Source: Cloeon dipterum
Lineage: Eukaryota > Arthropoda > Insecta > Ephemeroptera > Baetidae
NCBI RefSeq assembly: GCF_949628265.1
Contig: NC_088787.1
Location: 11,212,501-11,276,500 of the forward strand
DNA length: 64,000 nucleotides
Reading direction: 5' to 3'
Shown here: piece by piece, positions 41,766 through 53,400 of the stretch
Numbering within the stretch: the stretch's first letter is position 1
How the letters are laid out: each line of letters starts with the position of its first letter
Made by a program: the position numbers and the translations under genes
Notes under the pieces: generated by a model
What the model was told of the DNA's origin: nothing
The model's database searches: none
Seen by the model: the letters and a program-made list of their open reading frames with translations, nothing else

Positions 41766-44700
41766 GCCTTGCTTTTAGCGAAACAACTACGTGGTGCTTG
41801 CCATTTTTTTAATTACGCAATTTATTTGTTATTATGAAAAGATAAAAAATGCAATTCGGGTCCGTTTAAATGTGATAATATATACTATCGTTTGTTATTT
41901 ATATACCTTTATCTTTGTTAATTTTCGCTCATGATAAGTAAATATAAAAATATCTGATAAGAAAAACTAGGTCTCTTATTTGACCTGTTGAAGGACAGGT
42001 ATTTTCGGCTCCAAATGAAAATGCACGATTTCTCTACTCTCTTTTTATTCAATTATTACATACTTTAATTGATATATAATGTTAAGATGACTACCACAAA
42101 GAGGATTTTTTATCTTAAGAGTACACAAACAGTTATATAACATTTTTTGTACAAAAAGGGTTATTGGTAGTAATGCGTGTAAATAATTAGTCGTCAAAGG
42201 CGTTGGGAGCACAATTATTTTCCTCGTACTGACCGTCCAACATTTCGTGCCTCCGCGTCTTCTCGCACGCAATTCACTCCCAACCACCTTTCGCGGAGAA
42301 TTCCAAGGGTGAATAAAACGTGTCTACAAACAGCCTCGCCTCGGCGCGCGCGGAGCAGCGGCAGGTTTCGGCCGGCGCGCTCGCCCCAACCGGCCGAGGC
42401 GGCGGTGCTTTACAACTCGACACCGAAAATGGTCACACACACAAACACTCAGCACTTTGAAGTAAAATGCGACAGTCACGAAAGAGTGATAAAAATGTGT
42501 GATTCGCATGGGGGTGAAATGAGCAAAATTTTGATTCGCTTATTTTTTCATAAGGAGAGTAAAAAAGGGTATTATTTGGCATAGCTTTTCGCACCCCTAC
42601 AGGTCTACCGAAAGTGTGTGTGTGAGTTTTGCGTCTTAAATTACTTAAGATAAGTATATTCGTAATAATTGAGTTTCAAAATCGCAATCGTCGAGGAAAA
42701 GCAAGTGTATCAGTCAATTTAACGCGAATTTCCCTTGGTAAATATTTTATTAAGCGGCTAAAATTGCAACGTTGTAAATTATTAAAGTCCTCGTCTGCTT
42801 TTTCTTCTTCTTCTTCTTCTCTGTACATCGAATGGATTCTCGTGTTTGTGTGCATAGTCTCAATAAATCGCGCTACACGTATATATAATTATACATAAAA
42901 CCAAGTATATATCTTTACATTTACATGACTCTTTTGCGTGTGTGTGTGCTACGTCCACTCTTATACAATTCAAAAATTAGTTCGACTCAAACTCGTGTGA
43001 CTATTCAATGTGAGCTGCAGCAACATCTCGTCGTAAAGTGTAAAACTCTTCGCGCGCTTGAACACAAACGAAGTTGAATCATAAAAACTAGAGGACAAAA
43101 TTTGGCAGTTCAGAGTGTACGTGTGTTTTTATGAAAGAGAAAATTGATCCGCTGGTTTGAGTATTCGCAAGTGTCCGAGAAACGGGATTGCTCCCATTCG
43201 CTGCCGAGCGATCGCGCGCGTTCCGCCGGCAGAAAATAAGACACTCGTCATTTTTATTTTTACTGAACAACATTTTTCCTCACAGTGAAAGCAACTGCCC
43301 TGGGTCCGTGTGTTTTAGTTACGTTTTGTTTTTTACACATTTGTACTGGAAATCAAAGAGACGTACGACACAGAAAATTCAACGCCTACAGCGATTTTTT
43401 ACGATTCACGTTGTGTATCTCTCTTCGTGCGCGCGCGGAAGGGATCTCGGGCATTCTTTCTGAGGTTCTATACAAGAGATGAAAAAAGGTTAGCGATTAA
43501 TTGTGAATGAGAGTGGGTTCTTCAACCCTTCGTGTTTAGCCGTAGAGGAGATTCATTCCCATCATCAAAAGTTGAAGATGCGTGTAAACCGCACTCGGGA
43601 ATGTAAGCTTTTTGTATTTGTATACAACAAAATTGGTGTGTGTATAAAGACGAATCTAAAGTTATGTTTCAATATTATTGACGAAGAAAGTTGGTTTGTA
43701 TCAAACGACAGTAGTAGTTGTTGTAGTGTTTCTCAATTTTGATTGTGCAATCAAACGATATTATTTTTTTTATTTGTTTATCTGATGGGTGTGTCCTGTG
43801 GTGTGGGGCTTGGTTATTAACAGCGACCGTTACAAAATTCACGCAACCTCAATTTTTTGCTCACCCTCTTTACTACGAATCCGCTCTCGAGCTACTCCTA
43901 AGTTAGTAGTTTTATTTCCGCGCAGAGATGAGCTGCCGTTTGCTTTTCTTCCTACATTTTAGTGTAAATCTCGTTGCCTCATTCCTCGGGTCATATTTTG
44001 GTCCACAAGTTCGCACATTTATAGCCACCATTTAAAATGGAACGCAAAATTCTTTGAATAACGTTTCTGCTCTAAGGACTCTCCTTCTTTTTTGTTACTT
44101 TTAATTATAATAATTATGCTTGCAATACAGCTATTGCGGCTGAGAAGCGACATTGAATTCTTTTAAAGGTAAACATTTAAGCCATAAAAAGTGGATGCTC
44201 TCTTCGTCTTGCATGTTAATTCTGAAAAAGGCAGTGATAATTATGCTGTAACTCTCCGGTTCAACTCTTCCTTAGCCCCATACTCGTTTTGCACTTCGCG
44301 CGTGTGATATAATATGTTTCAGTTTTTGGTTTTTGTTGCGTAAGTCTTATCAAAACCCATCATCTCCTCTCAATGTCAGCAATCGCGGTCTTAATTATCA
44401 ACGCCAACGACGATAATATTCCTATTTTGGTTTGTATTCTTTTCAGACACGAGTCTGAGACATAAAATTTACATGAAATTTGTCAACATCATCCATCAGC
44501 TTTAGCTTGAATATCTCTGTTCGCGGTCCAGGTCTTTGTCGACTCGTCTCCAACACCCCCCACAATTAAAGTGTGTGTGTTCATGAAAATGGCATTTCCG
44601 CACGCGATACTATATTAAAAATACAGCAATATTAGTTCGTGGAACACGCCTTGTCCGACTCGAAAACATGTTCTCTCCGTGTTATTTCTCTTACTTAATT

Positions 44701-44799
44701 TAGAAGTCTGTGCTTTGGAGGCATAACTGTACGAACGGAAAAAACGAGTGAAGATGCGGCGTCTTCAATCGAGTGTGTCGAAACGGAAAAGCGAGCGAT
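41766..44799. other. Likely long 3' UTR of the otopetrin gene
   Basis: No gene is supported here. AATAAA on the minus strand at 42044-42049 could end the minus-strand transcript, making a 3' UTR of about 2.75 kb after the proline-rich frame and leaving only about 280 bp between the two convergent polyadenylation signals. The stretch includes a GC-rich patch at 42334-42409 and a TTC microsatellite at 42802-42820. Confidence 0.45.
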
Positions 44800-47460
44800 C
44801 TACATGGGCGGGGGCGGAGGCAGGATGGGGTCGACGGCCGATATCGCGGCCGGGTCCTGAGGGGTGGGCGGGGGCGTTTCTTGCGAGAAGTTGGGCGACG
44901 GTGTTTCGTCGCGCGGAGGTGGGATGATGTCGAGCGGAGGCGGGGGCGAGATGCGGCCCGGCGGCGGCAGCAGGTCGGGCGACTGCTGTCGCGGGGGCGA
45001 CGAATGCACAGCTGCGGGGGGTGGTATCTCGAAGGCGGGCGACTCGACGCGGACCTGCGACGCGGCCGAGATGTCGTAGGTTGGCGACGGCGTCTCCTGG
45101 CGCAGCCCGACCACCACGGGGGCCGGAATCTCGAACGCTGGCGGTGGGATTTCGATCTCTGGAGACTCGGGTGGGATCGGGAAGTGCTCAGGCTGCATGT
45201 ACAGTGGCACCACGTCCGGCTCCGGCTGAACGGGACTCTTGTGGGCCGCGGCCGTCGCGTTCTCGGGCGTCGGGCTTCGCAGGCTGGGCAGCGGAGGCGA
45301 CGCCTTCTGCGGAGGAGTGATCTCCGAGCACGGTGACGACGACGACGACTCCTCCTGCAACTGCGGCGGCGGCGAAACCTTGCCCAGGGAGGTTGGGCTC
45401 TCCTGCCGAGGAGGAGGCAGTTCCTGCAAGGGCGAGGGGCTCTCCTGCCGCTGGGGTGACTGCGGCGGCGAGATGTCGTCCTTGAGCGACGGCAGGCGTG
45501 CTGGTGGCGAGTACTGGCGCTCGAAGCCCAACGGGCTCTCAGCCTTGGGTGCCGGCGGCGAGTTGAAAGACTGCAGAACCGGAGACTCGGGTGGCGTGGG
45601 AGTCTTGGCCTTCTGCGGCGGCGACGGTGATCTCGTGGTGAAGTCCAGAACAGGTGACACGGTGCCCAGCAAGGGCGGCGATTGACGTTTAATGAGATCC
45701 GGAGACTCGACCCGGGGTGGGGTGGGGGTCTTGGTCTTCATCGGCGAGCTCAGCTCCCTAACAAACTGTTCCAACAAGTCCGGAGACTCTATTCGAGGTG
45801 GCGTCGGAGTCTTAAACTTCAGCGGGGGCGACTCTAACCGAGGCGGAGTCGGCGTTTTCGCGTGCAAGGGCGGCGACTCTACTCTAGGCGGCGTCGGGGT
45901 CTTGAGCTTCAATGGCGGAGGTGAGGGCGACTTCTGCTTCAGCGGTGGAGACTCCATCCTTGGAGGGGTTGGAGACTTCTGCAGCAAAGGTGGGGACTCA
46001 ACCCGTGGCGGTGTTGGCGCCTTGATATTCAATTCTGGACTTTCCACTCTTGGAGGGGTCGGCGTCTTCGTTTTCATCACCGGACTCTCCATTCTCGGGG
46101 GAGTGGGTGTTTTCGTTTTCAACTCCGGTGACTCGACCCTCGGAGGAGTTGGGGTTTTTAGCTTCAAAGGTGGCGATTCCACTCTTGGTGGAGTTGGAGT
46201 CTTGATTTTCAGTGGCGGGGTTGGCTCCCGAATCGGAGGAGACGCTATTCTGGGTGGCGTAGGCGTTTTCGTCTTAACGGGCAGCGGAGGGGGTGACTCC
46301 GCTTTCGGTGGTGTGCTCACCTTGTGCACCACTGGTGACGTGATTTCTTTAGGCGACAGCGGACTTTGCTGCTTGGTGGTCACTTCAACTGGCGTGAAAT
46401 CCAGTGGGGAAGTCTGCTGCGGCGGAGTAGGGGTTTTTGTCTTCGCCGGAAGAGGTGGCGGCGGAGAGTCTTCTCTCGGGGGAGACACCACCGCGGTGAC
46501 AGGGGAAACTTGCGTTACTACTGGTGAAACAGCGGTTGGCGACGTCATCATCGGAGGAGACATGTAAGCCGGTGGCGAAATAACCTTCGGCAGCGGCGCT
46601 GCTTGCGGCGAAGGTGTCTCGTCCATGTAACGCGGCGAAGAAGCGGTCGAAGATTTGCTCCTGCCGGAAATGATTTCTTCAGGCGTCCTCTGACGGAGAT
46701 CTTGAGTCATTATCGACGTGTATGGTTTTGGCACCGAATACGGGTGGAACGTTTTGGTGGTTGGCAACTCTCGCGGAGGGGACGTCTTCGGAGGTAGAAC
46801 GGGAGGTGTCGCGGTGAAGGTCGGCGAGGCCGGTTTGTTGATTAGTTCCGGCGGAGTCATCTCCCTGGTGGGAGGCGTGGGCGAACGTTTCGAGGATGAG
46901 CTTGATCCCAGGGGAGTGGTTGCGTGCTCCGTCGGAGTCTTTTTCGTGAGGGGATCAACAGGTGCAGAGCCACCCTGCAGAGGTGACTTCTGAATGGGTG
47001 TGGCTGCATTTTTGAGGGGCAGCGACTCAACCTTGGGCTGATTCAATTTGCCCCTTGAAGGAAGGGTCTCCTGGATGACAGGTTCTGGATAGCGGGTGAG
47101 GGTTGGAGCCTCGTGCATCGGTTGGTCCGTGAATTTGTCCTGGCCTGGCTTCTTCAAGATGCCGGAGCTGGAGGGTGTCACCTTCGGCTCGACGGCCGAA
47201 ACCTCAATAGGGCTCTCGACCTTAGAGGACGACTTGGACTTTTTGGCGCCCTTGGATGACTCGATCTTGGCCAGCGGATTCTCGTGGACCGACGGCATCT
47301 CGCGCGTCGGCGTTCGTGAGGTGCCGGCGCGCGGAGACGCGGGTTTGGACGAGGTTTGGAGTGCTGTCGACGGAGGCTCAGAACCTGCCGGAGGAGGAGG
47401 TGAGAAGACGCATCCCACGGCCCAGCAGCCACAACAGCCGAGGGGAGGCGCCTCCTCATC
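44800..47460 (-). CDS. Proline-rich frame directly after, and in frame with, the otopetrin stop
   Basis: 886 codons stay open after the otopetrin UGA, ending at TAG. The extension starts D-E-E-A-P-P-L-G-C-C-G-C-W, a cysteine cluster that would suit palmitoylation next to a membrane. It then becomes Pro/Ser/Thr/Lys-rich. About 14 copies of a 15-residue unit, K-T-P-T-P-P-R-V-E-S-P, lie between about 45600 and 46440. Repeat copies differ mostly at third codon positions, a sign of selection on protein. The first internal ATG is at 47298 (832 residues). It may be a readthrough extension, a separate isoform or a separate gene. P-x-x-P motifs suggest SH3-type partners. Confidence 0.6.
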   Translation of the reverse strand, partial: DEEAPPLGCCGCWAVGCVFSPPPPAGSEPPSTALQTSSKPASPRAGTSRTPTREMPSVHENPLAKIESSKGAKKSKSSSKVESPIEVSAVEPKVTPSSSGILKKPGQDKFTDQPMHEAPTLTRYPEPVIQETLPSRGKLNQPKVESLPLKNAATPIQKSPLQGGSAPVDPLTKKTPTEHATTPLGSSSSSKRSPTPPTREMTPPELINKPASPTFTATPPVLPPKTSPPRELPTTKTFHPYSVPKPYTSIMTQDLRQRTPEEIISGRSKSSTASSPRYMDETPSPQAAPLPKVISPPAYMSPPMMTSPTAVSPVVTQVSPVTAVVSPPREDSPPPPLPAKTKTPTPPQQTSPLDFTPVEVTTKQQSPLSPKEITSPVVHKVSTPPKAESPPPLPVKTKTPTPPRIASPPIREPTPPLKIKTPTPPRVESPPLKLKTPTPPRVESPELKTKTPTPPRMESPVMKTKTPTPPRVESPELNIKAPTPPRVESPPLLQKSPTPPRMESPPLKQKSPSPPPLKLKTPTPPRVESPPLHAKTPTPPRLESPPLKFKTPTPPRIESPDLLEQFVRELSSPMKTKTPTPPRVESPDLIKRQSPPLLGTVSPVLDFTTRSPSPPQKAKTPTPPESPVLQSFNSPPAPKAESPLGFERQYSPPARLPSLKDDISPPQSPQRQESPSPLQELPPPRQESPTSLGKVSPPPQLQEESSSSSPCSEITPPQKASPPLPSLRSPTPENATAAAHKSPVQPEPDVVPLYMQPEHFPIPPESPEIEIPPPAFEIPAPVVVGLRQETPSPTYDISAASQVRVESPAFEIPPPAAVHSSPPRQQSPDLLPPPGRISPPPPLDIIPPPRDETPSPNFSQETPPPTPQDPAAISAVDPILPPPPPM

Positions 47461-50400
47461 TCACTCTAACCGCGGCTTGTAGCTCGTCTTCCAGATCTCG
47501 GCGAAAGCGACGGCCGAGTGGAAGCGGTGGAAGATGCACAAAGGCAGAGTCACGCGCTGCACGATAGCCCAGGCGAGGAAGCCGTAGAAATCGAGCTGAA
47601 ATGCAGAAAACAGATTTTAAAATATTGAATTTGGTTACAAACCGAATTTAGTGAGTTATTTTTTTTAATTTATTACCTGCACGGGATTGTTGCTGACCTT
47701 CTGCACTTCAAACGTGTAAATAACCCACATGGTGATGTTGCAAATAAGCAAGAAGGTGACCACCTGGCGGCCTGGCTTGGTCCTTTCATGCTCAGGCAGA
47801 TGTACACGGCGCCTTGAAACGTCGGCGATGAAGAGCAGTTGGAAAACGACCTGTTGATTATTTATTTAAAATTTTGTTTCAATCAGAAAAATAAATACAA
47901 ACCTCAATCACGACCAGAATGCCAGTGACCATGACTAGGAGGTTGGGCTCGTGCGTGAATGCAGACAATGAGCCAGCAATCACCGAGAACACCGCGTAGA
48001 TGAACAGACCGAAAGCAGAAACACGCAGCAGTATGTCGTTCAGGATGTTGGTCACATCGGTGTGGAATTTCAAGCTTCGAATTCTGCAATCGAAATATAT
48101 TTTTAGCGTGCTGAATGATTTTTTTTTTTAAATTTTATAAGTGATGATAAAAAGAGAAAAGGAACAATATGGAGGAAAATTAATTAAAAAAATTATTTGA
48201 CAATTTTTCTTTAATTTTTAAATCCTTTGAATAATTAAGTTTAATATTGCAGAAAACTTGTGAATAAATTATATTAAATTCATATTTTTGGTTGAATTAA
48301 AAATTAAAATTCACTCACCGGCAGAAGCCTATGAAAATGGCCAGCAACGCCAAAGAGAGGACCACACAATGTGACACATCAGCCAGATAGATGGCGAGCA
48401 GTCCCAAATCTTTGTGCTGCACGAGTACAAAGAAGAGGATCAAACAGATAAGCGAGCCGACCAGGAGAAGCAGGCCGAAGAACAGGCCCTTGCTCGCTCC
48501 AACGCAGTCGACGCGACCGTTTTCGATCCTCCGCACGGGCACCATGGCCACTGGGGCCATCAATCCTTCTTCTTCGTCGGACAAGTATCTGCGAGTGACA
48601 GTTACATTGATTAAGAGAGGTTCGACTTGAAATTCATCTCCAGCCTCACCTTGGATGGCGTCCAATGCGAGACCACATGACGTAGATAACTGCAGCGCCG
48701 ATCAAGCTGTACTCGATGATGAAGGGGTACAGGTAGGGGGCCGAGTCTTGCACAATGGTGCCCATGATGTTGATGCGGCCGCACGTGTAGTTTGACGGTT
48801 GGATGTAGTCGGAGGCGTTTCTGTCGACTGAAAAATAATCATTACGGTTAATTTCAAATGAAATAAGGTTTAACAAATTAAAATACTCACTCGACATTAA
48901 TCCCTCAGTCTCGAGGAAGCTGAACTGCGTGGTGGTGGAGGGGATGATTGTGCTCTCCTCGGTGGAGGCTGTCGAGCCCTCCTCAGGGTCAAACTGCTTG
49001 GCCGCAGTCATGTACAGGTCGTTGAAGAAGTTCTTGATGTGGCCGATGTACTCGGGCGTCTCGCCGCGGCGCTTAGCCATCAGTCGCTGTCCCTCGAGGA
49101 TCATGAAGTCCTCAGAGACGCCGCCCTCGCCGTTGCGTGACCTCCAGGCGGACACCTCCTTCAGCGACTCGAGCACCAGCGTGCGGATCCACACGCAGAT
49201 GTTGGTGGCCACGATGTGCATCAGGCCGAAACGGGAAATCACCTTGAAGCGGTGGATGTTGAGCTGCAGGGCAAATTTCGTGACATATAATTAGTAAATG
49301 ATGATTGGAACATCGGTGTGGGTGTCTATCTATAATTCGCCTTTATTCCATTTAAAAAGCGCTTTGCTCTGCAATTTTCCACTTTAAAGTACTTTAATAG
49401 CAAGTCAGCAAGGGAATTCCGTTGCAATGTTGAAACTTCCCACTTGAATAGCGCCATTTCCTGCGGCTGACACTGACCGAGTAAAAATGGATCTGTCACC
49501 AGGGAGGAATATAAGCCCGTCGCTGTGCGCGAGCAGGGCAATTTGCTCGTGTTTAACGATGACGTAAATTTTGCGGATCCCTCTCGCATCCATAGCAAAT
49601 TGTATGTAATGGCTTATCGACGGACGCGTAAGTCCGGACTTTGCGTGGCGCGTGGCGGCCGCGTTTTTATTTTTTTTTTCGCCCTGAACGAAATGGATTT
49701 TAGGCGGCGGCGACGTTTCGCTCACACAGCACACGCTGGTGCGCACACGCGTGCGTACGCTCGCTGGAGTGGCGAATAAACAGAGAATGACAATAATGGG
49801 GCTTTCGAGGACGGTGCAGACTCACTCTCGAGTTCATGAAGATGAAGTACATTTGCATGAAAGTGAAGATCATCTGGAGAACCGGGTTGGCGCCCCTCAG
49901 CACCGAGTAGCAGTCCGAGTGCACCGGAATCTCAAACCAGGAGCCGAACTCGAGGCCGTTGTAGATCATGGTGCCCAGGCCGAAAGCTGAAATCACACGT
50001 TTACGTTTCATCAGAAGGGTGCTAAATTGACAATAGGACTGTCCACTGGTTTCTACAGGAAATTTAAGGAACAAAATTACAAACTAAAAATTTTCCTCGC
50101 TTTTCTAGGTTTTTGTAATGATTATCAATCTTCATTAAATGAAAAAAATATCATCACTGCTTTAATTTAAAAATTCTATCCCTGAGTGTGAGCCTCTAAA
50201 CTTGCACACTAGAAGAAAATTGTTTCATCGTTTGGAAAATCAACAATCTTGCTGTTTTTTCTCATTGTCAGAAAGAAACTGGACGGAAAAAATGCCATCG
50301 CATATCAGAGAGATTGACAATTCAATACACTGGCCACCAATGTAGTTTTACTGACACAACACAATTTTACGAGCATATCTGGCTCATCACTTTTACGACA

Positions 50401-53400
50401 AACCCTTTTTTATTTCGCTTTTATCAGCCGATTTCAGGAGGAAACTTTTATGGGGTGCGCCGCAGCCTCCGTTTTTGCCCGAGCCGAGATTCTTGGAGCA
50501 AAAACGCGCGCGCCTAAGTGCTTAAGTGGTGATTCTGATGCAGCCGCACATACAATGAGACTTTATATATGCGTCGATTTACGCATTGCCAAGCCATCTG
50601 CCTTGTTAATGTTTTGTTTGGGCGCTGCTCCCCGATTATCAACACTGTCTCGTTAATTCGAACGCTGAGTGAGCTCCATTTGCGCTCGAACCACTTGCTG
50701 CGTGCAGCCGTAAAATTTTAAAACACACGCGCATAGTTTTATTTTACGCAAGCTGGACACATTTATTATTTTACGGTTGAACGGAATTTTTATAGTCAAC
50801 TCGTGAAAGGTTCACAAAATGATATTTGTAATTTTGTTCGTGCGTTTATTGTTATTGTTTTTTAACTGGCAATGGCCGTTTGTATTTGTCTTTTTTAATT
50901 TCATGATCTATATCAAATCTAGCGTTGTGAACTTATGACACAGTCATGCTAGTCGGGGTTTGACGGATTTTAAGACTATTCAGACGGTTTTAGCAGATTT
51001 TCAAAAATAAAAATTATTTTTAGAATGGTTCAAACCGCTTAAAATTGCATGATTCATCCCGTTACGATTTGGGATTTTTGAAAAAAATTCATTGACATGG
51101 TAATTTCCATCATATCTTTTTCATCTACATAAGTAAAATTTATTGTGAATTAAATCTGAATACATTTTTGTGTTAAGTGAAACAAATTTATTGTATTTTT
51201 GCTTAAAATAAAATATCGGATTTTCTACTATTTTTAAAACTGTTCAGAAATAATTTTAAACAATTTAAAAAAATGGCTTTAAATGTAAAAATCCTGATTA
51301 AAAATACTAAGTTACGCTGATATAATTTTTCTCCGGTGGGTTTTTGAAATTAAAAATATTTCCGGCTTTTGTTCAGGGGAGGCGTTCTGGCACCACGATT
51401 GCGCGGCCGATGTGCCGAGTACGTTGTTGCAAAGCCCTCGAGGAACGCACAGCTCGGCCGATTGGTCTGGCTCCGCGAAGCAGCGCGTCTTCCCGGGGCA
51501 ATTTTCGAGCACACAGTCTCGGACAGATTTATTACAAAATCGATGCGCGGTCGGCCGATTTTTGCCCTCTCTCTGGCTGAATTCATTAAAACTCAACAGC
51601 CGTGCAGCATCAATTGGAGTAGGTCGGCGGCGCTGTGTGTGTAGCTGCTGGTTGTGCACCGCAGCGGGCAAGCACTTGGGCCGAGCGCGACGCATTTATA
51701 GCATTCCCGGTATGGTGTGCCGATCCCAGTGCGTTGGCATGGCGACCGAGCGGGTGGATGTGCGGTCGCCATGGCGACCGGAGGGTGCAAGTCTCGGCAT
51801 CAGGGTGTATCGACCCGCGCGCGGCCGAGCTCGCTCGCTCACGCCCTTATCCAGCATCCGTCGCCGCCAACTTGCTCTCTCGCTCGCAGGGACGTGCACC
51901 AAACCAAAACAAACATGCCGCTGACCACACCATACGCGCCTCCCGACGCCGATAAATTTATATCGAACGGTTTAATTTAGAAAAAACCCGGGAATTTTCT
52001 GTTAAATTTCGTTCAGACAATTTGGCACGACCCCGACATCATTGGCCTGGCAATTTGTGAGCCGCGCGAGTCGCGAGCCCACCTGGCTGCTGCTCTGCTT
52101 GCTTGCTTGGCCCGCAGCAACAACTTGCAAAGCAGCATCCCTTAATACCCGTGTAGGGCTGCTTTTTATTATCTTCCCTTCCGTTGCGCCTCCCTCAAGG
52201 AGCAGAGGCAATCATTCAGCCTTTTTTAATACTTCATACATGAAAGAGCCACCACCTCTCTCTCTCTCTCTCGCTCGTGTATGCGTGCGTGCGACTTTGA
52301 AAGCGTGCAGCCAGCCACTCCGACGAGCATGTTTCAAATTGCCGAGATAAATTGATGTGTTAAAATGCTGGTGGCTCGAGCAGTGCACGCACTCTGTGGA
52401 CGCACTTTCGACTCCAACGAGCAAAGGACCGTTTGCTCTGCCTTTGACGCGGAATTAAAAGAAAAAATATTGATTTTGCAAGCGGTAAAGAAACAGGGCA
52501 AACTCTTGAACTTCAACATTTAATATTTAGAGGGAGAGTAGAAAGTAGAAGCCAGTTGGTATTTTATATTGCCTTTTCGAAAAGTCCTTTTATAAAATGT
52601 GAATAATTTTGTTCAAACAGCCCAATTTTGTTAAATCTTTCTTTTCAATCTCAGCCGTTATTCATCAAAATCTTTGCCCTAAATGGTTTATTTTTTAAAC
52701 CGAATTGTTCACAAACAAAATCCAATATGTATGCAACCTGCACGACACCTGTGTACCCACAGGTTGCCTAACTGATTTATAAAGTGCTGTTTTCTTGGCA
52801 ATTTCTCGGATGTCAAATTATTTTCCCCGTCGAGATGGCAGTAACAAATCTAGCCAGAGCAGTAACATAAAAAGAAATTGAGTCGTAAGCCATTCTAGAA
52901 ATAAATAAAAGCCGAGCAGCTGGTTGAGAGCAGTGGGGTTGAAAGGGTACAAATCGCGTGTTGGCCTGTGATCAATCTGATTGTGCTGAGAAAACGATTT
53001 CAACCCTGCTCCCTCCCACAGGCAGGTGAGTAGAAGTTAGCAAAGTGCGTAATTAATTCGTCTCGGCGCATATTTCCGCGAGAGCAGGCCCCTTCAACAA
53101 AGGAGCAAGCAAATGAAGTCGAGAACAAAAGCGGGGCGTGCGTGCCAATTACTGGATTTCTTGCTGAAAATTCACATATGAGTGGGTTCTCAGGGCTTGA
53201 ATAATATCGAGCGAGGCGCAGAGCCCGTGTGGGGCTGTTTGTCAACAAATTAGGGTTGCCAGTGACGAGACCTCGATGCCGGTGGGGAGCTGCTCGCTTT
53301 GTTAAGCCATTCCAGGGTTCACAGGCCTATTTCACGCTCTCTTGGCCTTCTGAGGGCCGCTCTCTGAGTGAGCAACTCTCCGTGTGCGACACCTGTAATT

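Noticed and set aside
44773..46567. Plus-strand Gly/Val-rich and Arg-rich frames
   Set aside because: Antisense of the proline-rich minus-strand frame; codon-position variation favours the minus strand.
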